From the NCBI GenBank assembly GCA_025093985.1, contig JACAAK010000004.1:3100001-3164000 (forward strand): 64,000 nt of DNA. Direction: 5' to 3'. The notes under the pieces are model-generated. The model had not been told where the DNA came from and ran no database searches. It saw only the letters and a program-made list of their open reading frames with translations. This document shows, piece by piece, positions 45,614 to 57,976 of this stretch (positions within the stretch are counted from its first letter, which is position 1; the number at the start of each line of letters is the position of its first letter). Made by a program: the position numbers and the translations under genes. This stretch comes from Calvatia gigantea (taxonomy: Eukaryota > Basidiomycota > Agaricomycetes > Agaricales > Lycoperdaceae).

Positions 45614-46423
45614 ATGTCAGAAACAAAGTCAAGAAATGTCCTCGCCATTGCCGCCGTCACGGTTGCTACTGGTGTTCTTGCCTATGTCGTCTACTTTGAC
45701 TACAAGCGCAGGAATGATGCCCAGTTCCGCAGAAAGCTTCGTAAGTATTGTGCTTTCTCGGTGTCCTTTTACTCTCAACTCATTATTGACCCGTCAGGCA
45801 AGGAGAAGAAGCGCATTGACAAGACTGTGGCAGAAGAAAAGAGCTCGGCTGCTCCTGGAAGTGCCACACCTTCGGGTAGTGTGACACCAGAAATGCTGCG
45901 CGCTGCGTTGGAGCAGGTTAAGCAAGAGGAGCCTCCAACCAGCACCGACGAAAAGGAAGCCTACTTCATGACACAAGTCGGCATGGGTGAGCAGCTCGCT
46001 GCTCAAGGTGCGTCTTTCTTCTGCATTCTATGTAGCGTTTAATGGAAAACTTAACCGCCCACACGTGAATAGGCCCCGCCTTCTACCTCCCCGCCGCCAT
46101 CTCGTTCTACAAGGCGCTCCGTGTTTACCCTTCTCCAGTAGAGCTCATCGTCATATACCAGAAGACTGTCCCCGAGCCCCTCTTCAAGGTATGTCTCTTC
46201 CTTCAATTTTGTTTAGCTACAACTCCTGACGCATACTTCGCAGCTCATCATCGAATTGACAAACTTGGATGTAAGTGCGCCTTCCTCTCCCAAACCTCCC
46301 CCAGTAGAGGAGCAAGCCAAGGAACATGATTCCGCTGAGACTAGTCCAACACGAAGTGGACCACCCTCGGAAACTTCGTCGCAGGAGTGGGACAAACTCA
46401 CAGACCCTGACCCAACACCTTGA
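45614..46423 (+). CDS. TOM20: Mitochondrial import receptor TOM20 (unspliced last exon form)
   Basis: Outer-membrane receptor for mitochondrial presequences. Seen: an N-terminal membrane anchor (about residues 8-27, VLAIAAVTVATGVLAYVVYF) followed by a basic segment YKRRNDAQFRRKLRKEKKRI, then the cytosolic domain with YFMTQVGMGEQLAAQG, FYLPAAISFYKALRVYPSP and VELIVIYQKTVPEPLFKLI. Exons: 45614-45740, 45798-46007, 46073-46188, 46244-46423; 210 residues ending in an acidic SSQEWDKLTDPDPTP tail. The last exon contains a consensus donor GTAAGT at 46271, which opens a second product (next entry). Confidence 0.93.
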
Positions 46424-48098
46424 GCGGTGAAGAATTAAATGTTGGAAGTGGTTCAAAAGACAAAAAAGGGGTCTTGTAAACAAGAGTCATGGATTTACAT
46501 ACGAGCACTCCTCCTCTCAGTCATTTCGCTTGCTGCAATTCACTGTTTCATACCCCATCCTTGAGTCGTCTTCTTTGCATAAAACTCGTTCTAATATATA
46601 CCCTTTTTTCCCATGTCTTTGTCGTTCTATTTTAGGTTGCTGCTCGAGCTTCTGGTGAGTTGATCGGTAACACTCGTCCCTCCAAGTCGCTTACTGAGCT
46701 TGGGGCACAGGATACTATGATCATTTCCCTCCCAAGTCTACGAACGTCGAAATTAAACCAACTGAGAACGGTCGCAAGGTTCTTGTCGTTACCAAGGATA
46801 TCGCAGCTGGCGAGACTATCTACAAGGTAAAGTCCCGCATTCCTTCATGTCCATCCTTCCCCCACCCTACCCAGACCACCTATCTGACATTTTTACAACA
46901 GGAATTCCCCGTCGTAGCAGCCCTTGACGCAGACCTTGAATCCTCCGGCAAATACTGCTCTCACTGTTTCCGTGAAATTCCCCAACCCATTCCACCCTCC
47001 TGCCAACTCCCCGCTGACTCTAATCCCCTCGGAAGCACCTACTGCTCCGAACAATGTCTGACCGCAAACAAAAACCAGTCTACCTCTCTCCTCTTCACAT
47101 TAGAACCTCCTCTCCCACCCGAGCTTGCACCCCAGGGCAGTCCCGCATTTGACAGTGCGGGACGTAAAGCAGCCCAGGACAAGTTCGTCGAATATCTCAA
47201 AAAGGAGAATCGCACTGCACCCCTCTTAGCCGCCCGGTTTATCGCAAGGCAGGTCGCGGTTGAGACTGCCAAACTGGCTGGGAAGGCTTCGCAAAAGAAG
47301 ATTCAAGAGGAAAGTGCTGGTGTGGGTGATTTTACGGATGCGGTGGAGGGTGATTATTTGCTTGCAGATCACGTAGAGCGGTTGAGGTACTTGGAGGTTA
47401 AGCCGAATGAGGAGGAGTTGCCTTTGGTTTCGGCTGTATTGGAGAAGACCCTACCCGGTCTTGAACAGTTTGTGACGGAAGAGAGGCACGCTACGTTGAT
47501 TGGGAAGATGATGTATAATGCGATGGGTGTTGGTAGTCGAGATGACAAGGTTTGTCAATCAGCCATATCCAATCCTATTTATACTGAGCTAGTTCACATT
47601 TTCTCTTAGCCCGAGCCTACAGCTCGTCCTGAAGACGTGGAAAAAACCCGCACTTCAACGGGCACCCAAAAACAGACTGGCTCAGCCGTTTACACTCTTT
47701 CTTCATACCTCAACCATTCCTGCGCACCTAACGCAAAACCCACCTTCCCAACTGGAACGACAGAACTCCACATCGTGGCCACCAAGGACCTTAAGAAGGG
47801 GGATGAGCTCACCATCGCATATGTCGATGTTGAGCGCCACGAGGCCGAGAGTGTCAATGACGCTAGGAGGCGTAGGCGCGTCGAACTTGCGAGAGGATGG
47901 AGGTTCGCTTGTCCTTGTGAGAGGTGTGAACAGGAGGGTAAAGAATTGAGCACCGAGGAGAAAGGTGAGGAGCAAAAAGATGGCATTGAGGATGGGAAGG
48001 ACGAAAGTAAGATCGAGGAGAGTGCAAGGAGGTTCGAAGAGCGGGAGAAGGAGATGCAAGAGAGTGTGATCGCCGAAAAATCCAGTGACGTTGAGTAA
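45614..48098 (+). CDS. Alternative product: TOM20 core fused to a MYND/SET-domain protein
   Basis: If the donor at 46271 (TTGGAT|GTAAGT) is used with the acceptor TATTTTAG at 46635, the TOM20 frame runs on in phase: LTNLD-VAARASGYYDHFPPK. Exons after 46270: 46636-46654, 46711-46826, 46902-47549, 47610-48098, total 583 residues. The added part has a MYND-like Cys cluster (CSHC ... TYCSEQC), the SET motifs LNHSCAPNAKP and GDELTIAYVDVE, and a post-SET Cys motif (FACPCERCEQEG), like SMYD/Set5-Set6 proteins that methylate lysines. The SET part has no usable ATG of its own near its first exon: the one at 46612 is in another frame. So either it is made only as a fusion, or it starts at an unseen exon. 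Confidence 0.7.
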
Positions 48099-48881
48099 GG
48101 TCGGTATTGGTGGGGTGAAGTAGACCTTTGCGGCGAGACACCTGTCTTTGTTTTTGTCGTTGCTTTTGCATCTTGAGTGATTCCCCTACATAGACTGTTG
48201 GTTATGGACGATTTACGTTCCTAATAATGTTAATCACGAAAAGTAATCTCCCTCACTGAATGGCGTTATACCTATTTCAACACCCTGCTTGATATGCGTG
48301 CCAAAGATTTTTGCCAAATGATGGATTCGCCTTTTATACCCAACATTGTCGATAGTGACCAGAACTGTGATTGTAGGGAGTGATCCCACCGTTTTGCGTT
48401 CATGCCAGCGAGATTATGCATGAATCTAAGTTAAGAACAGAAGTACAATTCGACGGTAGCTAGCTAGAAAAACATCGCTGGAGGCACCAATTACGGAGTG
48501 ACAGATCAAATGGACGGAGTCTACATATGTGACAGGATACAATGATAGTACAAAAACAGGATAGCACGAATAAAAAGACCCCATTGCGCAAAGGAGACTC
48601 CACGCAAACATGAAGAATGAGACCCCATCTGAACTTCAATTTCTGAGTGCTATGGACGGACTTGCGAGAATTTGGCTTGCCTGTGGTGAGTATGTATGGT
48701 ACGTATGGACGGCGTTGGACACTGAGGCGGGTAGTGGTGAACGTGAAGGGAGATGAAAGATTAGTTGTGAGAGGAAAAAACTTGGTATACTGCAATGCGA
48801 TGCAAATTAATTGTCCACACCCGGTGAGTTCCTTCAACTGCAGGGCGCCGCGACTCCGGCTCGAAAGCGTGATATGGACCT
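48099..48881. other. Convergent intergenic region
   Basis: About 780 bp between the SET reading frame and the next gene, which converge. Should hold both 3' UTRs; nothing else recognised. Confidence 0.5.
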
Positions 48882-51470
48882 TTACGATGCAAGACTCCTC
48901 CACATGCCTTCCTCGGGTATCTCTGCTCTTGCCTGCAAAATCCTTAGTGCATGTCTCCTTGCCCTTTCACCAGACTCCACGCTTTGTGCGACAGGTCTTC
49001 TATCTTGTTCTTCTTCCTCGCCCTCGTCCTCTTCAACAACGAAATCCAAATTCCCAGGATCCAAAGACCTAAAGCGATCCCTCTCGGCATACGTGGCTCT
49101 CCTGATCGCAGAAGCCGACATTTGGTTGTGATGTACAGCCGTACTAGTTGTTGGTGCTGTAGAAGCTGCCTGTTGATGTTCCGCCATATTCAACTTCGGC
49201 TGGTACGACTTTAACGAGAGGACCTCGCGAGGCCGGATTGACGATACAATGTTGACCGGGAGGGATTGGGGGATACCCCATGCTTTGAGGTCGTGGTCCG
49301 CTCCTTGATCGTCTACAAGATCAATCGTGAGCTCGTTAGCGACCGCTAGTATGTAAAAGACACCAAGAATTTCACCTTCCAAATCGCTGTCCGATTCTGA
49401 GGTAGGTCTAGCACTAGAATCAGTGGTATCTTCACTTGTCTCCTGATCGGTCGTGTCTTCCTTGTCCTTGTCCGCATTGGCTGCCTTGGATGTCTGACTC
49501 GATAAGCGAGGTAGCGAAAGCATGATGTTGTTGGAGTACGTGTCAACGTTGGCGGGCCGGGTAGATCGCATCTGCGATGGAGCGGGAAGCGATTCTGGGC
49601 GCAAACCCGGAAAGGATGCGGATGAGCCAGCGGTAGAAGGAATTTTCCTTCGTGCTCGAGGACGAATGGTGGGTTGCTCCAGTAAGGGGAGGACCTGAAG
49701 TTCGGAACGTTGTCCCTCACCGCCTTCGATATCATCATCGAGGGCGAAGACCATTTCTACCAAAGATATCAATCTTTCATCTTAGCCTTGGCAACGATAG
49801 CACGCACCTCCAGAGTCTGGTTTATTAGCCGTATCCAACTTCTTCGAAGGGGTTGCTTCGGCACTTTTGGCAGCAGGTTGGACATTGAAGTGGACGTGTT
49901 TGCTCTTGGTCTTGTTCTTGTTCTGTTGCTCCCTTTCCCCGTCGGTGGCTCCCGCTTTAGCGACGGAGCCGGTGGTAATAACCTCCGACCCCTTGCCGTT
50001 ACCCACGGGAGGGGCTGACAGTTCGGCCACTTCCATTGTCTCGTCACGGTCTAAACCAGCCTGTCCCCGCTTTTTCCTGTGTCGCACCATCTCTTCTTCG
50101 ATATTCAAGAAATATTGATAGCTAGCGGCGGTGTTGATAGTATCATCAACAACACGCGGAAAGCGGAGAACGCTACTACCTTCGCGTCCATTCGTCAAAG
50201 TCGGAACAAGGGTGGGTGAGCTCGAGCGCGTGGATACCGTGCGTTCGGTATCGGCACCGTTACGGGAATCCTTGCTAGCCATAGCCTGATGCAGGTTTGA
50301 ATTCACAAGAGATGCTGAAAGAGCTGAAGGCCGAGGTGGGGGTGGCGTGGATACCACGGGGGCTGTTACAGATACTGGGTCAAAGCTACGGATGGTAACC
50401 GGAGCCTTCTGGCCATTGGTCTTATGGTCACTGGTTGTTGCGGTAGGGGCCCATGGTCCGGCTAATGACGGAGCATGAGATCGATCGTGTTGGATCTTAT
50501 CCAGTCCTCGCTTGAACTTCAACCAGAGCCGTTCCACTTGTACCTTTAATTCAGCTTCTTTTGTTTGGACCTCAGAAGCTTTAATTCTCACGACCCTCGC
50601 GAGTTCCTCATTGGCGGTTATACGGAGGGATTCTGATTCTTTTTCCGCGAGAGAGAGAAGATGCAGGAAGGCCGGATGTGACGGGGTGAAGGGCGGGGGA
50701 GGAAACAGAGGAGGAAGGTTATTGAGGTAAGAGGCAGGGATGGTAGGAGTTGCAGGTGACGATGCAGTCGATTCGGGCGATGTCCACGTCGTGGGGGAGG
50801 CAGGGTCGATATCTGGTGCAGGTGGTAAAATTAGCGAGAAGATGTTTGAATAGTCCTTAGAAGATTTAATCTGCGCAATAGCATCGCCGTCCTAATGCAC
50901 ACGCTTAGGTCAACATGCAACGTCTTGGTGGAGTGAAAAAGGTCGCCAACATGCAGAAGTGCACTCGTGAAATATTGAGCGAGTTCTCCGATGTATGTTG
51001 GATAACCTAGGTGATGACTCACCAAACAGTCCTTGTGCGCCTCAATCCAACCATTGGGACTCTTCATGATCTCCTGTTCCGCCCAGTCATCGCTGGGAAG
51101 TAGTGGCAAGTCTTTCGCCTCGACTTCAGAGGAAATCACTTGATGTACACGATAAACGGTGAGGTCGCAAATGAGGCACGTCAAAGTCGTAAATCGAGAG
51201 CACTTGGCGGTGCCAGGTATGGTTACGCCCGGCGATTTGACTCTGAGGGTTAATTGTGGATGTGCCTAAGCAAATTCCTGTGAACTCGTATCGCTATGAG
51301 CACAATATGGCACGCACAACTTGAACGCCATCATCCCCCACATGGATTTTCGAAAACGCAGCGTCGTTTGAAGACTCCGGTGGCACGGACGTCATTGGGG
51401 CAGTCCTGATACGTACATTGAGGCAACTGCAGGCGAATAGTTGCGGATCACGGTCGACGGCGGGGGCCAT
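48882..51470 (-). CDS. Conserved protein of unknown function with paired Cys motifs
   Basis: Not recognised by name. Starts MAPAVDRDPQLFACSCLNVR; a CxC motif there and a CxxC in FTTLTCLICDLTVYRVHQV about 70 residues later could form one zinc site, as in Yippee/Mis18-like folds (inference). Then DWAEQEIMKSPNGWIEAHK, a Pro/Ser linker, a coiled-coil stretch (LAEKESESLRITANEELARV through KAELKVQVERLW-like sequence), FLNIEEEMVRHRKKRGQAG, a C-x2-C near GGACYRCQG and a Glu-rich C-terminus (VVEEDEGEEEEQDRR). Exons include 51470-51317 (approximate end), then to 51023, 50891-49808 and 49756-48882. A 51-nt stretch at 49310-49360 has GT...AG ends, a branch-like GCTAAC and no stop, so it may be an intron. 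Confidence 0.68.
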
Positions 51471-51832
51471 CGAGATGGGTGGTGGTTGTGGGTAAAAAAA
51501 AGAGGTACCAATGCTCAGGTTCGAAGTGGCTTGTGTGGTCGACGGAGGCGACGGGTTCCGATTCGGATAGCCGGACCTAAAACGAAATACCCAGATTGTC
51601 GTTCGCCCGTAAATTCTGCAAGCCGCCCACCGCCAAGCTACACAACCGAGATTTGAAATTCAAGGTACGTAGATAACAGCAGATAGAAGTGTCAATGAAA
51701 TGGGTGGCGAGAGAGCGTGGTGAAGACGTGTCTCCTATACAGCTCCTCCTTAGACTACGTAACGCTCAACATCCTATCCAATTCCCACAATGCCCTCCAC
51801 CTATCAATCGCCGTATTCTTATTACTCCTGCA
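51471..51832. other. Intergenic region
   Basis: About 360 bp between the start of the Cys-motif gene and the CLPTM1 stop; both genes are on the minus strand. No coding signal. Confidence 0.5.
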
Positions 51833-54686
51833 TCACTGGTCCTTTTTCGACTCCGTCACCTTGACCGTATCAACATCCGTGGCCATCACTTGTCCATATT
51901 CGTTTATGCGTTTGGGATCAATTCGGTATATCCATCGCTGTGAAATCACGATTTAGCTTGCATTTGCGTTTCAGGTGCAAAATACCGCTTACCTGATATA
52001 AGAAGATGAGAAACACTACATCATCCCTTCGGCTGTCATCAGCGACCGCATTGTAATGGATTCAAAACCAACTTACCGGAAACAAGCCAGACGGTGCAAA
52101 AACGGCATTTTAATACAAAACCTGTAAACCAGTCAACGCGAGAGCCCAAATTATACAGAAGACTCTTCCTTACGCAAAAAGATCATCAACCACCGTTGAA
52201 AGAGTCTTGTATATCATTGCTCTCATGGGCATGTGCGCTACGCTCTGTTGCATTTGTCAGTACCCTGCTCCACATGACAAGAGGCCAAGTGATGAACCTT
52301 GAGTTTGTAGTTGATGATCAGCTGAGGAACCAGTTGAGCCTGCAACGTATCAGCTCATGTGCACCATCACCGGGTCTTGGAAGAACGCACAAAGCCGAAC
52401 ATATAGACAAAGGAAGTCAATGTTGAGATCACGAAGCTGTACCATCCTTTGTGGGATTCATACACCAAGGAATATCCGGTGTACGCCAACAACGTGGGAA
52501 TGGCAACATATGATACATAGCGGAAGGCTAGTCGGTCATACCTGTAAATTCCAATAATTAAAAAACAATCTTAGCCCCAAATGCGGAATCTCAAGTAACT
52601 TACTCCTGGGTCTTCTTCTCATCCTCATTCAAAACATGTTTATCTGGAGCTCATTCAAGTTTGATATGTGTCACCAATAACTACCAACCTACCTTTGATG
52701 CTGAGTTTGTATGGCAGGACCGAGCCCACTGGTGCAGGAACCATTGAGATATCAACGGCCTTGGTAATCTAGTCCACAGCACATGAGCTCCATCAAGCAG
52801 AAAAGAAAAAGCAGAGCAGACCTTCCAGGCTTCGATAAGAACACCAACACCAGAGCCCATAAGGATCATCCAGCTCGTATTTTCGTTGTTATCGATCAGA
52901 TATAGCAGCACAACGATTTGCACAAAAACATTGGTAACAATCTGCCCAAAATAAACGCTCCGCCAGAATCGTTAGCAAGAATGTGCACACCGTCCTACGA
53001 TTAGAATGAGCCGATACATCCGGAAACAAAGATAGGAAACGGTTGTGCCACGTACCTAATTGAAACGCCGGTCATTTCCTTCTTTTCACGCCAATGAGAA
53101 ACATCCGATTTGAACGCCAGCATTTCAAACCTATCGATGAAACACCTCATCAACCAACCCGGGGGCTAACCTGAAAACGTACCTACACTACATGCAATAG
53201 ACTGACAACTCCGGTAAGACCGAGGAACCAAGGATTAGTCTCGAGCAACATCCGCTTGACTTCATCCAATTCCGAGGCCGCCCCTCCACCTTGCTGCTTA
53301 GCAGCTTCGTTAAACCCGGCCGTCATGGACGCAAATATTTGGAACTTAAAAAAGGACATAGGCTGGAAGGTAATCTCTAGTGGCAAACTAGGTGTCGTTT
53401 GATTGATTTCCACATAATGGGACCGCAGATGCCAGAATTCATTTGGGAAGATTATGGGCTTGTAAAAGCCTCTAGTCCCGGTTTCGTCGCGTTTGTCCTG
53501 AACCAGGTAGATATCTATCACAATGGTAATAAGTTATTGCCTCTATGAACTCTACAGCCACCTACGTTCTCTCACTGGAGGGGCTAGATTCGTGTATGGG
53601 ATTTTGCCATTATCGGATATCAAAGCCAGGGTCATGTTCTGTAATACACCATTAATACCAACACCTCAGCCACGACCCACCCGTTTCAACATTACCTTGT
53701 GCCAATGCGGGACTATGACGTCCACCTATGGGCGGCTTAGGAAATAAGCTAACGCCTAAGAAATGAGCGGCCCACCTCCGGAGTTTCCTCAATGTCCTCC
53801 TCCTTGCTTGCAGAAAGCAAGTTCTTCTCTTTCCTGGCCTTTACCCTTGCTATATATGGCGTCAATACTACCCATACAATCTTTAGCAATGTGCAGATCC
53901 CAAGGCGTGTAGGGTTACAAACATTTTCGGACGTGATGAATATCATCCGGGTTGAACTTGGCATTGTGGGGGTTCGGACTTGCTCCATTCCGCGCTAAGA
54001 ATATATCCGCCCATAAAGAACCATTCCCCAACACAAGCTGGCATCCCCGCATATAAGAATCTGAGCTGGATCTGACAGGAGCTCACGTACCTCCGGGAAC
54101 TTGATATCAAAGTTCACGACGCGGGAATCACCATAATCTCCAAATGTAATATTCTCCCAGACAAAGTGTGGCAAACCAGCCTCCTTGTCCCTCCGGTACG
54201 ATACAATCCCTTTGGAGAACACATCCCCACGAGGTGACGTGGACAAGTGTACGTGCATGTCGAGGCTCTGCCCAAGTGGCCACGCAGGAAGGACTTCCAC
54301 TGGTGGCTGTAACCATGGATTCGCCTCCGGTGAGCGTCCGTCGACGTTTGGGCCGCGAGATTGTTGACTTGGTGTAACGGTAGACTGTGGGCGGTGTACT
54401 AGGTAACAAGAATTTACCAACTACGAAAAACATGAGACCTGTGATGTCAATGTAAGGCTTGATACTCACTCAGCTGCGATATAGTATATGCAATAACGAT
54501 TTGCTGTAGAATCCATCAGCACTTTTCGAATACATGATTCCCGGTAACAAAAGCTCCGCAGGTAACGCTGCACCTCGACAAACGGACACATACCTGGACA
54601 AGCTTCAAAACACTTTTGAAAACGGAAGGCTCGTCAGCCCTCGTTCGTTGGCCTTGCTGAGCTCCCTGTGCCTGCAGTTCAGGCAT
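51833..54686 (-). CDS. CLPTM1: CLPTM1 family transmembrane protein
   Basis: Polytopic membrane protein of the ER/secretory pathway (cleft lip and palate transmembrane protein 1 family; human members help traffic or flip lipids and receptors). The gene is split into many short exons and I recovered the protein piece by piece: MPELQAQGAQQGQ; hydrophobic QIVIAYTISQLSLMFFV; VFSKGIVSYRRDKEAGLPHF; NGSLWADIFLARNGASPNPH; DVIVPHWHKNMTLALISDNG; GFYKPIIFPNEFWHLRSHY; LLETNPWFLGLTGVVSLLHV, VFEMLAFKSDVSHWREKKEM; VVLLYLIDNNENTSWMIL; EYDRLAFRYVSYVAIPTLLA; SVAHMPMRAMIYKTLSTVVD; FCIKMPFLHRLACFRDDVVF; RWIYRIDPKRINEYGQ; then a hydrophilic tail to TGA at 51835-51833. All joins are in phase. The first two introns are the least certain. 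Confidence 0.9.
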
Positions 54687-54921
54687 GGTGTCGGCCGTTC
54701 AGTATGAATGACGTGAAGAGTTCTGTGTCTTTCAAGGCAAGAAGGGACGGGGGATTATTATTTTGGTTGTTGATGCCATCAGAGTGGTGAGCTGGATATG
54801 GAATGCGGGTCCCACGCCATCGAATTTCGAACCTGGCGCACCGAATCTCAGTTGGGTGACTTAGGCGCCCTTTCATTCTAAATAGTGATTTAGGGGTGCT
54901 TTACCGATGGGTCTTCTCGGT

Positions 54922-55085
54922 ACATGTACATTTAGACTCACACGAGAAACCAATCAGGCTCGGTACCAGTCACTGATAGTACCAACGAGCCGAAATACTT
55001 ACTATATAAGGAAATCTTTCGGCTCGTTGGTACTATCGGTGACTGGTACCGAGTCTGATCGGTTTCTTGTGTCAATATGTAAAGG
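54922..55085. repeat. Inverted repeat with ~70-bp arms
   Basis: Left arm from TACATTTAGACTCACACGAG to ACCAACGAGCCGAAA at 54995; right arm begins TTTCGGCTCGTTGGTACTAT at 55017 and ends near TGTCAATATGTA. Inner 55 bp pair almost perfectly around a 21-nt AT-rich loop containing TATATAAGG. No transposase is present. It could be a foldback or MITE-type element; the target duplication is not clear. Confidence 0.8.
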
Positions 55086-57670
55086 TGCCAAGATATCCTG
55101 GACAGAATCAATATGAAGACCGAGTTTGCGAACTTACTCATTTTCGCTCGTGAAACCTGCGACGCCCAGAGGATTTCACTCTATATTTCGGTGACCAATG
55201 TTTTGGGGGTGGAGCAGGTGCGAATGGTAACCAAACCTGAGTTGCATGCTTTTCTGCCCATCCGTCGCCCCCGCCCGATTAACCGTAGGCCAGGAGTACA
55301 CTACCTTTACTGTCTAACGGGTTTTCTAAACGCCAAACACACACTCACTTTCCTATCGCATGTCTCTGATATTGACGTCACTTCGTCCTGCTGGAAAGTA
55401 CCAGCCAAGTATCCGTCGGCCACTCTATACTTTATATCGAGCTACTTTCCTAATGTGATGTCCCACACTGATCGAACGCTCACCGAGTCCTTCCCTCCCC
55501 TCTCGAGTCCTGTTCGGCTCTATGTCTGACCCAACTTCTGTCAACTATTATATGCTTACCAATTCCGTTCTCCACGATGGCTTTCCCGGTGTTACATACC
55601 TCTTTCCCCCATTCTTCGCCCAAGATGCCGCCTCCCAATGAATATGTTGTGCATCGTATCTTTCTCGTGCACCCAATAACACTGGAACTTAAACTACTTT
55701 ATACCTATTTGGTTCAAGAAATTTTACCCTCCGGTCGCGTATTTAGCTCTTAGTCGAGTGTTTAATCCCCCTCCTCAGCTTTGGTCCTGTGTAAGTTATG
55801 ATTCTACTTCCCTTCTGACTCCGTTCGCGCCTCGGACTGAGGTGACTGGAAGCTTATATTCGCCGAGAGTGTGCACGGTCCACTTGGTCCAGGGGGTCAA
55901 CAGGCCAATATTCCTACGAACCCCCATCCGTCAAACTGTTATCTTAGATGTCGGCGCCATAGTGGCTTTCGCGAGTGGGAGAAGTTTGCTCATCGACCGA
56001 CAAGGGTTAGCGCATGAGCATCGGCCGGGACCTTTGGTTCACAACTTCCGGTGCGAACCTGCTCAGATCCGCTGGATTCGCAACGCTCTCATTTGTTAGG
56101 TCGTTCGTTCCGAATAGCTGGCTAGTGCTATTTCAACGATAATTCTTCTAGGTTAGCCGTGAAATTCCGATCACTGGGAGAGGCGCACTGGGGCGCACAC
56201 AGGCTCATACCAATGAGGTCACTTATGAGCCTCAGACCTCCCAACGGCGAAGCATCATGGCGCCTCCACCTCCAGCGTTCATCGTCACATGGGGAGGCAC
56301 GAGTCCTCTCTGATCGGAGTTTTTTGAATTCCGTTTGGCCCCCCATAACCTTTGGTCTGAGGTCGGACACGCGACGACATAGATTGATGTAGACTACGGC
56401 TTATTCTGTAATTGAGGGTTCAGCACCTTCAGCGGTCGCAGAATGAAGCGGGATATCTACTGGAGTCCTCTTGCAATTCGTAGATGTGTCGTCCCGGTGG
56501 CTATAAATACTGGTATGCAAAATGCTAATCGGTGCAAGGTGACATGAGAGTTTTCAGGCCCGAATTAATCGAGGCGACCTCCGCTGTTTCTAGTGACTTC
56601 TGACATTCATAAAGAACCATAGACAGACTTGAACCCCCCCCACCCTTGGCCAAGCTCCTATGTAATTAGGGTGTCGGTATCAGCGGAGCTTTTCATCACG
56701 GTTTCAGTGTCTGATGGCGCACTATAGATCGGAAGCATCTTGTCTCGCTCGAGCTGGCGAGGCTGTTCTCGTAGACAAGCGTCACAACACCGACGTTTAG
56801 GGTTGTTACTGAATGTTGTGCGTAAGAAACTATCAAGTCGGCATAAAGTTTTGCAATGCCACTTAGGCAACGGGCTTCGGACGGGTCCTTTTCGGGGTCC
56901 GCGCCAAGAATGCACTGTGAACAATCGGTAATCCATGAGCAGGAATAGGAGGTTTCTCTCTATCGTTAGTGACTTAATTGTTGGAAAACAGATAACATGT
57001 TGTCCAAGCCTGAAAGTTACTTAAAATGTCGTTGCTGCTTTTCCCTAACGAATGTCCTCTGGAGCCACTCAATGAAAAAGGGGGTGCGGTCGTAGATTCT
57101 CACGAGAGAAAAATCCGATAGGCAGACCCTGAAGTCTGAAGCTCAAATAGGTTCATGGTGGTGAGTCACATAATCGCAAACATCGGCTCTGGAGCTTCTA
57201 TAGCACGATGAGATCCGACAACCTGTCTTTACGTGGAGGTTGGTCATCGTGGGAAGGGGTCCCCTCCATCAAAGACCCTTCTTAAGTTAGTGATTTATGG
57301 GCATGGGCGATACTAAGATGAGCAGTGTCGAACCGACTGATTCCTGTTTCAACTTGTTTGGCGCCAGATCCTATTATGGTTTAACAGGCACTCCGTGGTG
57401 TGGGGAAAAGTCGCGACCCAGTTACTAGGGCGGGTGACGAGGTGCGGGATTGGCGCGGTGGCGCTCGTTTAGACCTTTGTTTATAGATAACTGCTCAGAC
57501 TGGGTTGTTGAGGGATATTTTCTGCCAAACAATTTCACAACACGATTTGGCTGTGCGTGGTTGTTCTCTCACAGCAATTGTTGTTAGGATATGAAGCACC
57601 AGTAGGGCCTAGTAAGGGGTGACAACAGAAACGAAAAGAGGACTGATGATAGAAAGTTCCCGACAGAACG

Positions 57671-57739
57671 TGCACGTGACAGGTCGCCCAACCCTCTGCC
57701 CTGCGCCGACATTTGCACGTGACAGGGAACCCTCTGCCC
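57671..57739. promoter_or_regulatory. Two E-box motifs in a direct repeat upstream of 14-3-3
   Basis: GCACGTGACAGG occurs at 57672 and again at 57715, each followed after a short spacer by CCCTCTGCCC. CACGTG is the core site of bHLH factors such as Cbf1/USF; CACGTGAC is its preferred extended form. The sites are about 260-300 bp before the start codon. Confidence 0.55.
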
Positions 57740-57976
57740 AAGTTGCTTTAATTTGGTTGGGGGTTTATTGGAAGTTTCTGCCCATCACTCCTCACTTCTG
57801 TCTATCTATCAGCCCTACCTATCCTTCCCTCTTCCCTCTTCGTGAGTCCTCTCCGTCGTGCTCGTTGCCTTTGCTCATCTTCATCCTAGGCCACACCAAC
57901 CTTATCTTTATCATCCAACGTATGTCTTCGACGCGTCTTTTCTCGCGTCTTCGTGGATGTCTGACACTGTCAACAG

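Larger units (their letters stand above)
54687..57976. other. Long intergenic region
   Basis: About 3.3 kb, unusually long for this window. It holds a near-palindromic inverted repeat (54922-55085) and an E-box direct repeat near its right end. Two short open frames in the same register (55113-55529, 55758-56099) show no family I recognise and no splice support. The last 150 bp before the 14-3-3 start are C/T-rich. Confidence 0.55.

Noticed and set aside
51520..51535. B-box-like GGTTCGAAGTG suggesting a tRNA
   Set aside because: No A box or cloverleaf around it; scanning by eye gave no convincing tRNA anywhere in the window.
55113..56099. Possible gene from two open frames in the same register
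   Set aside because: No splice sites joining them, no recognisable motif, and ordinary composition for random sequence.
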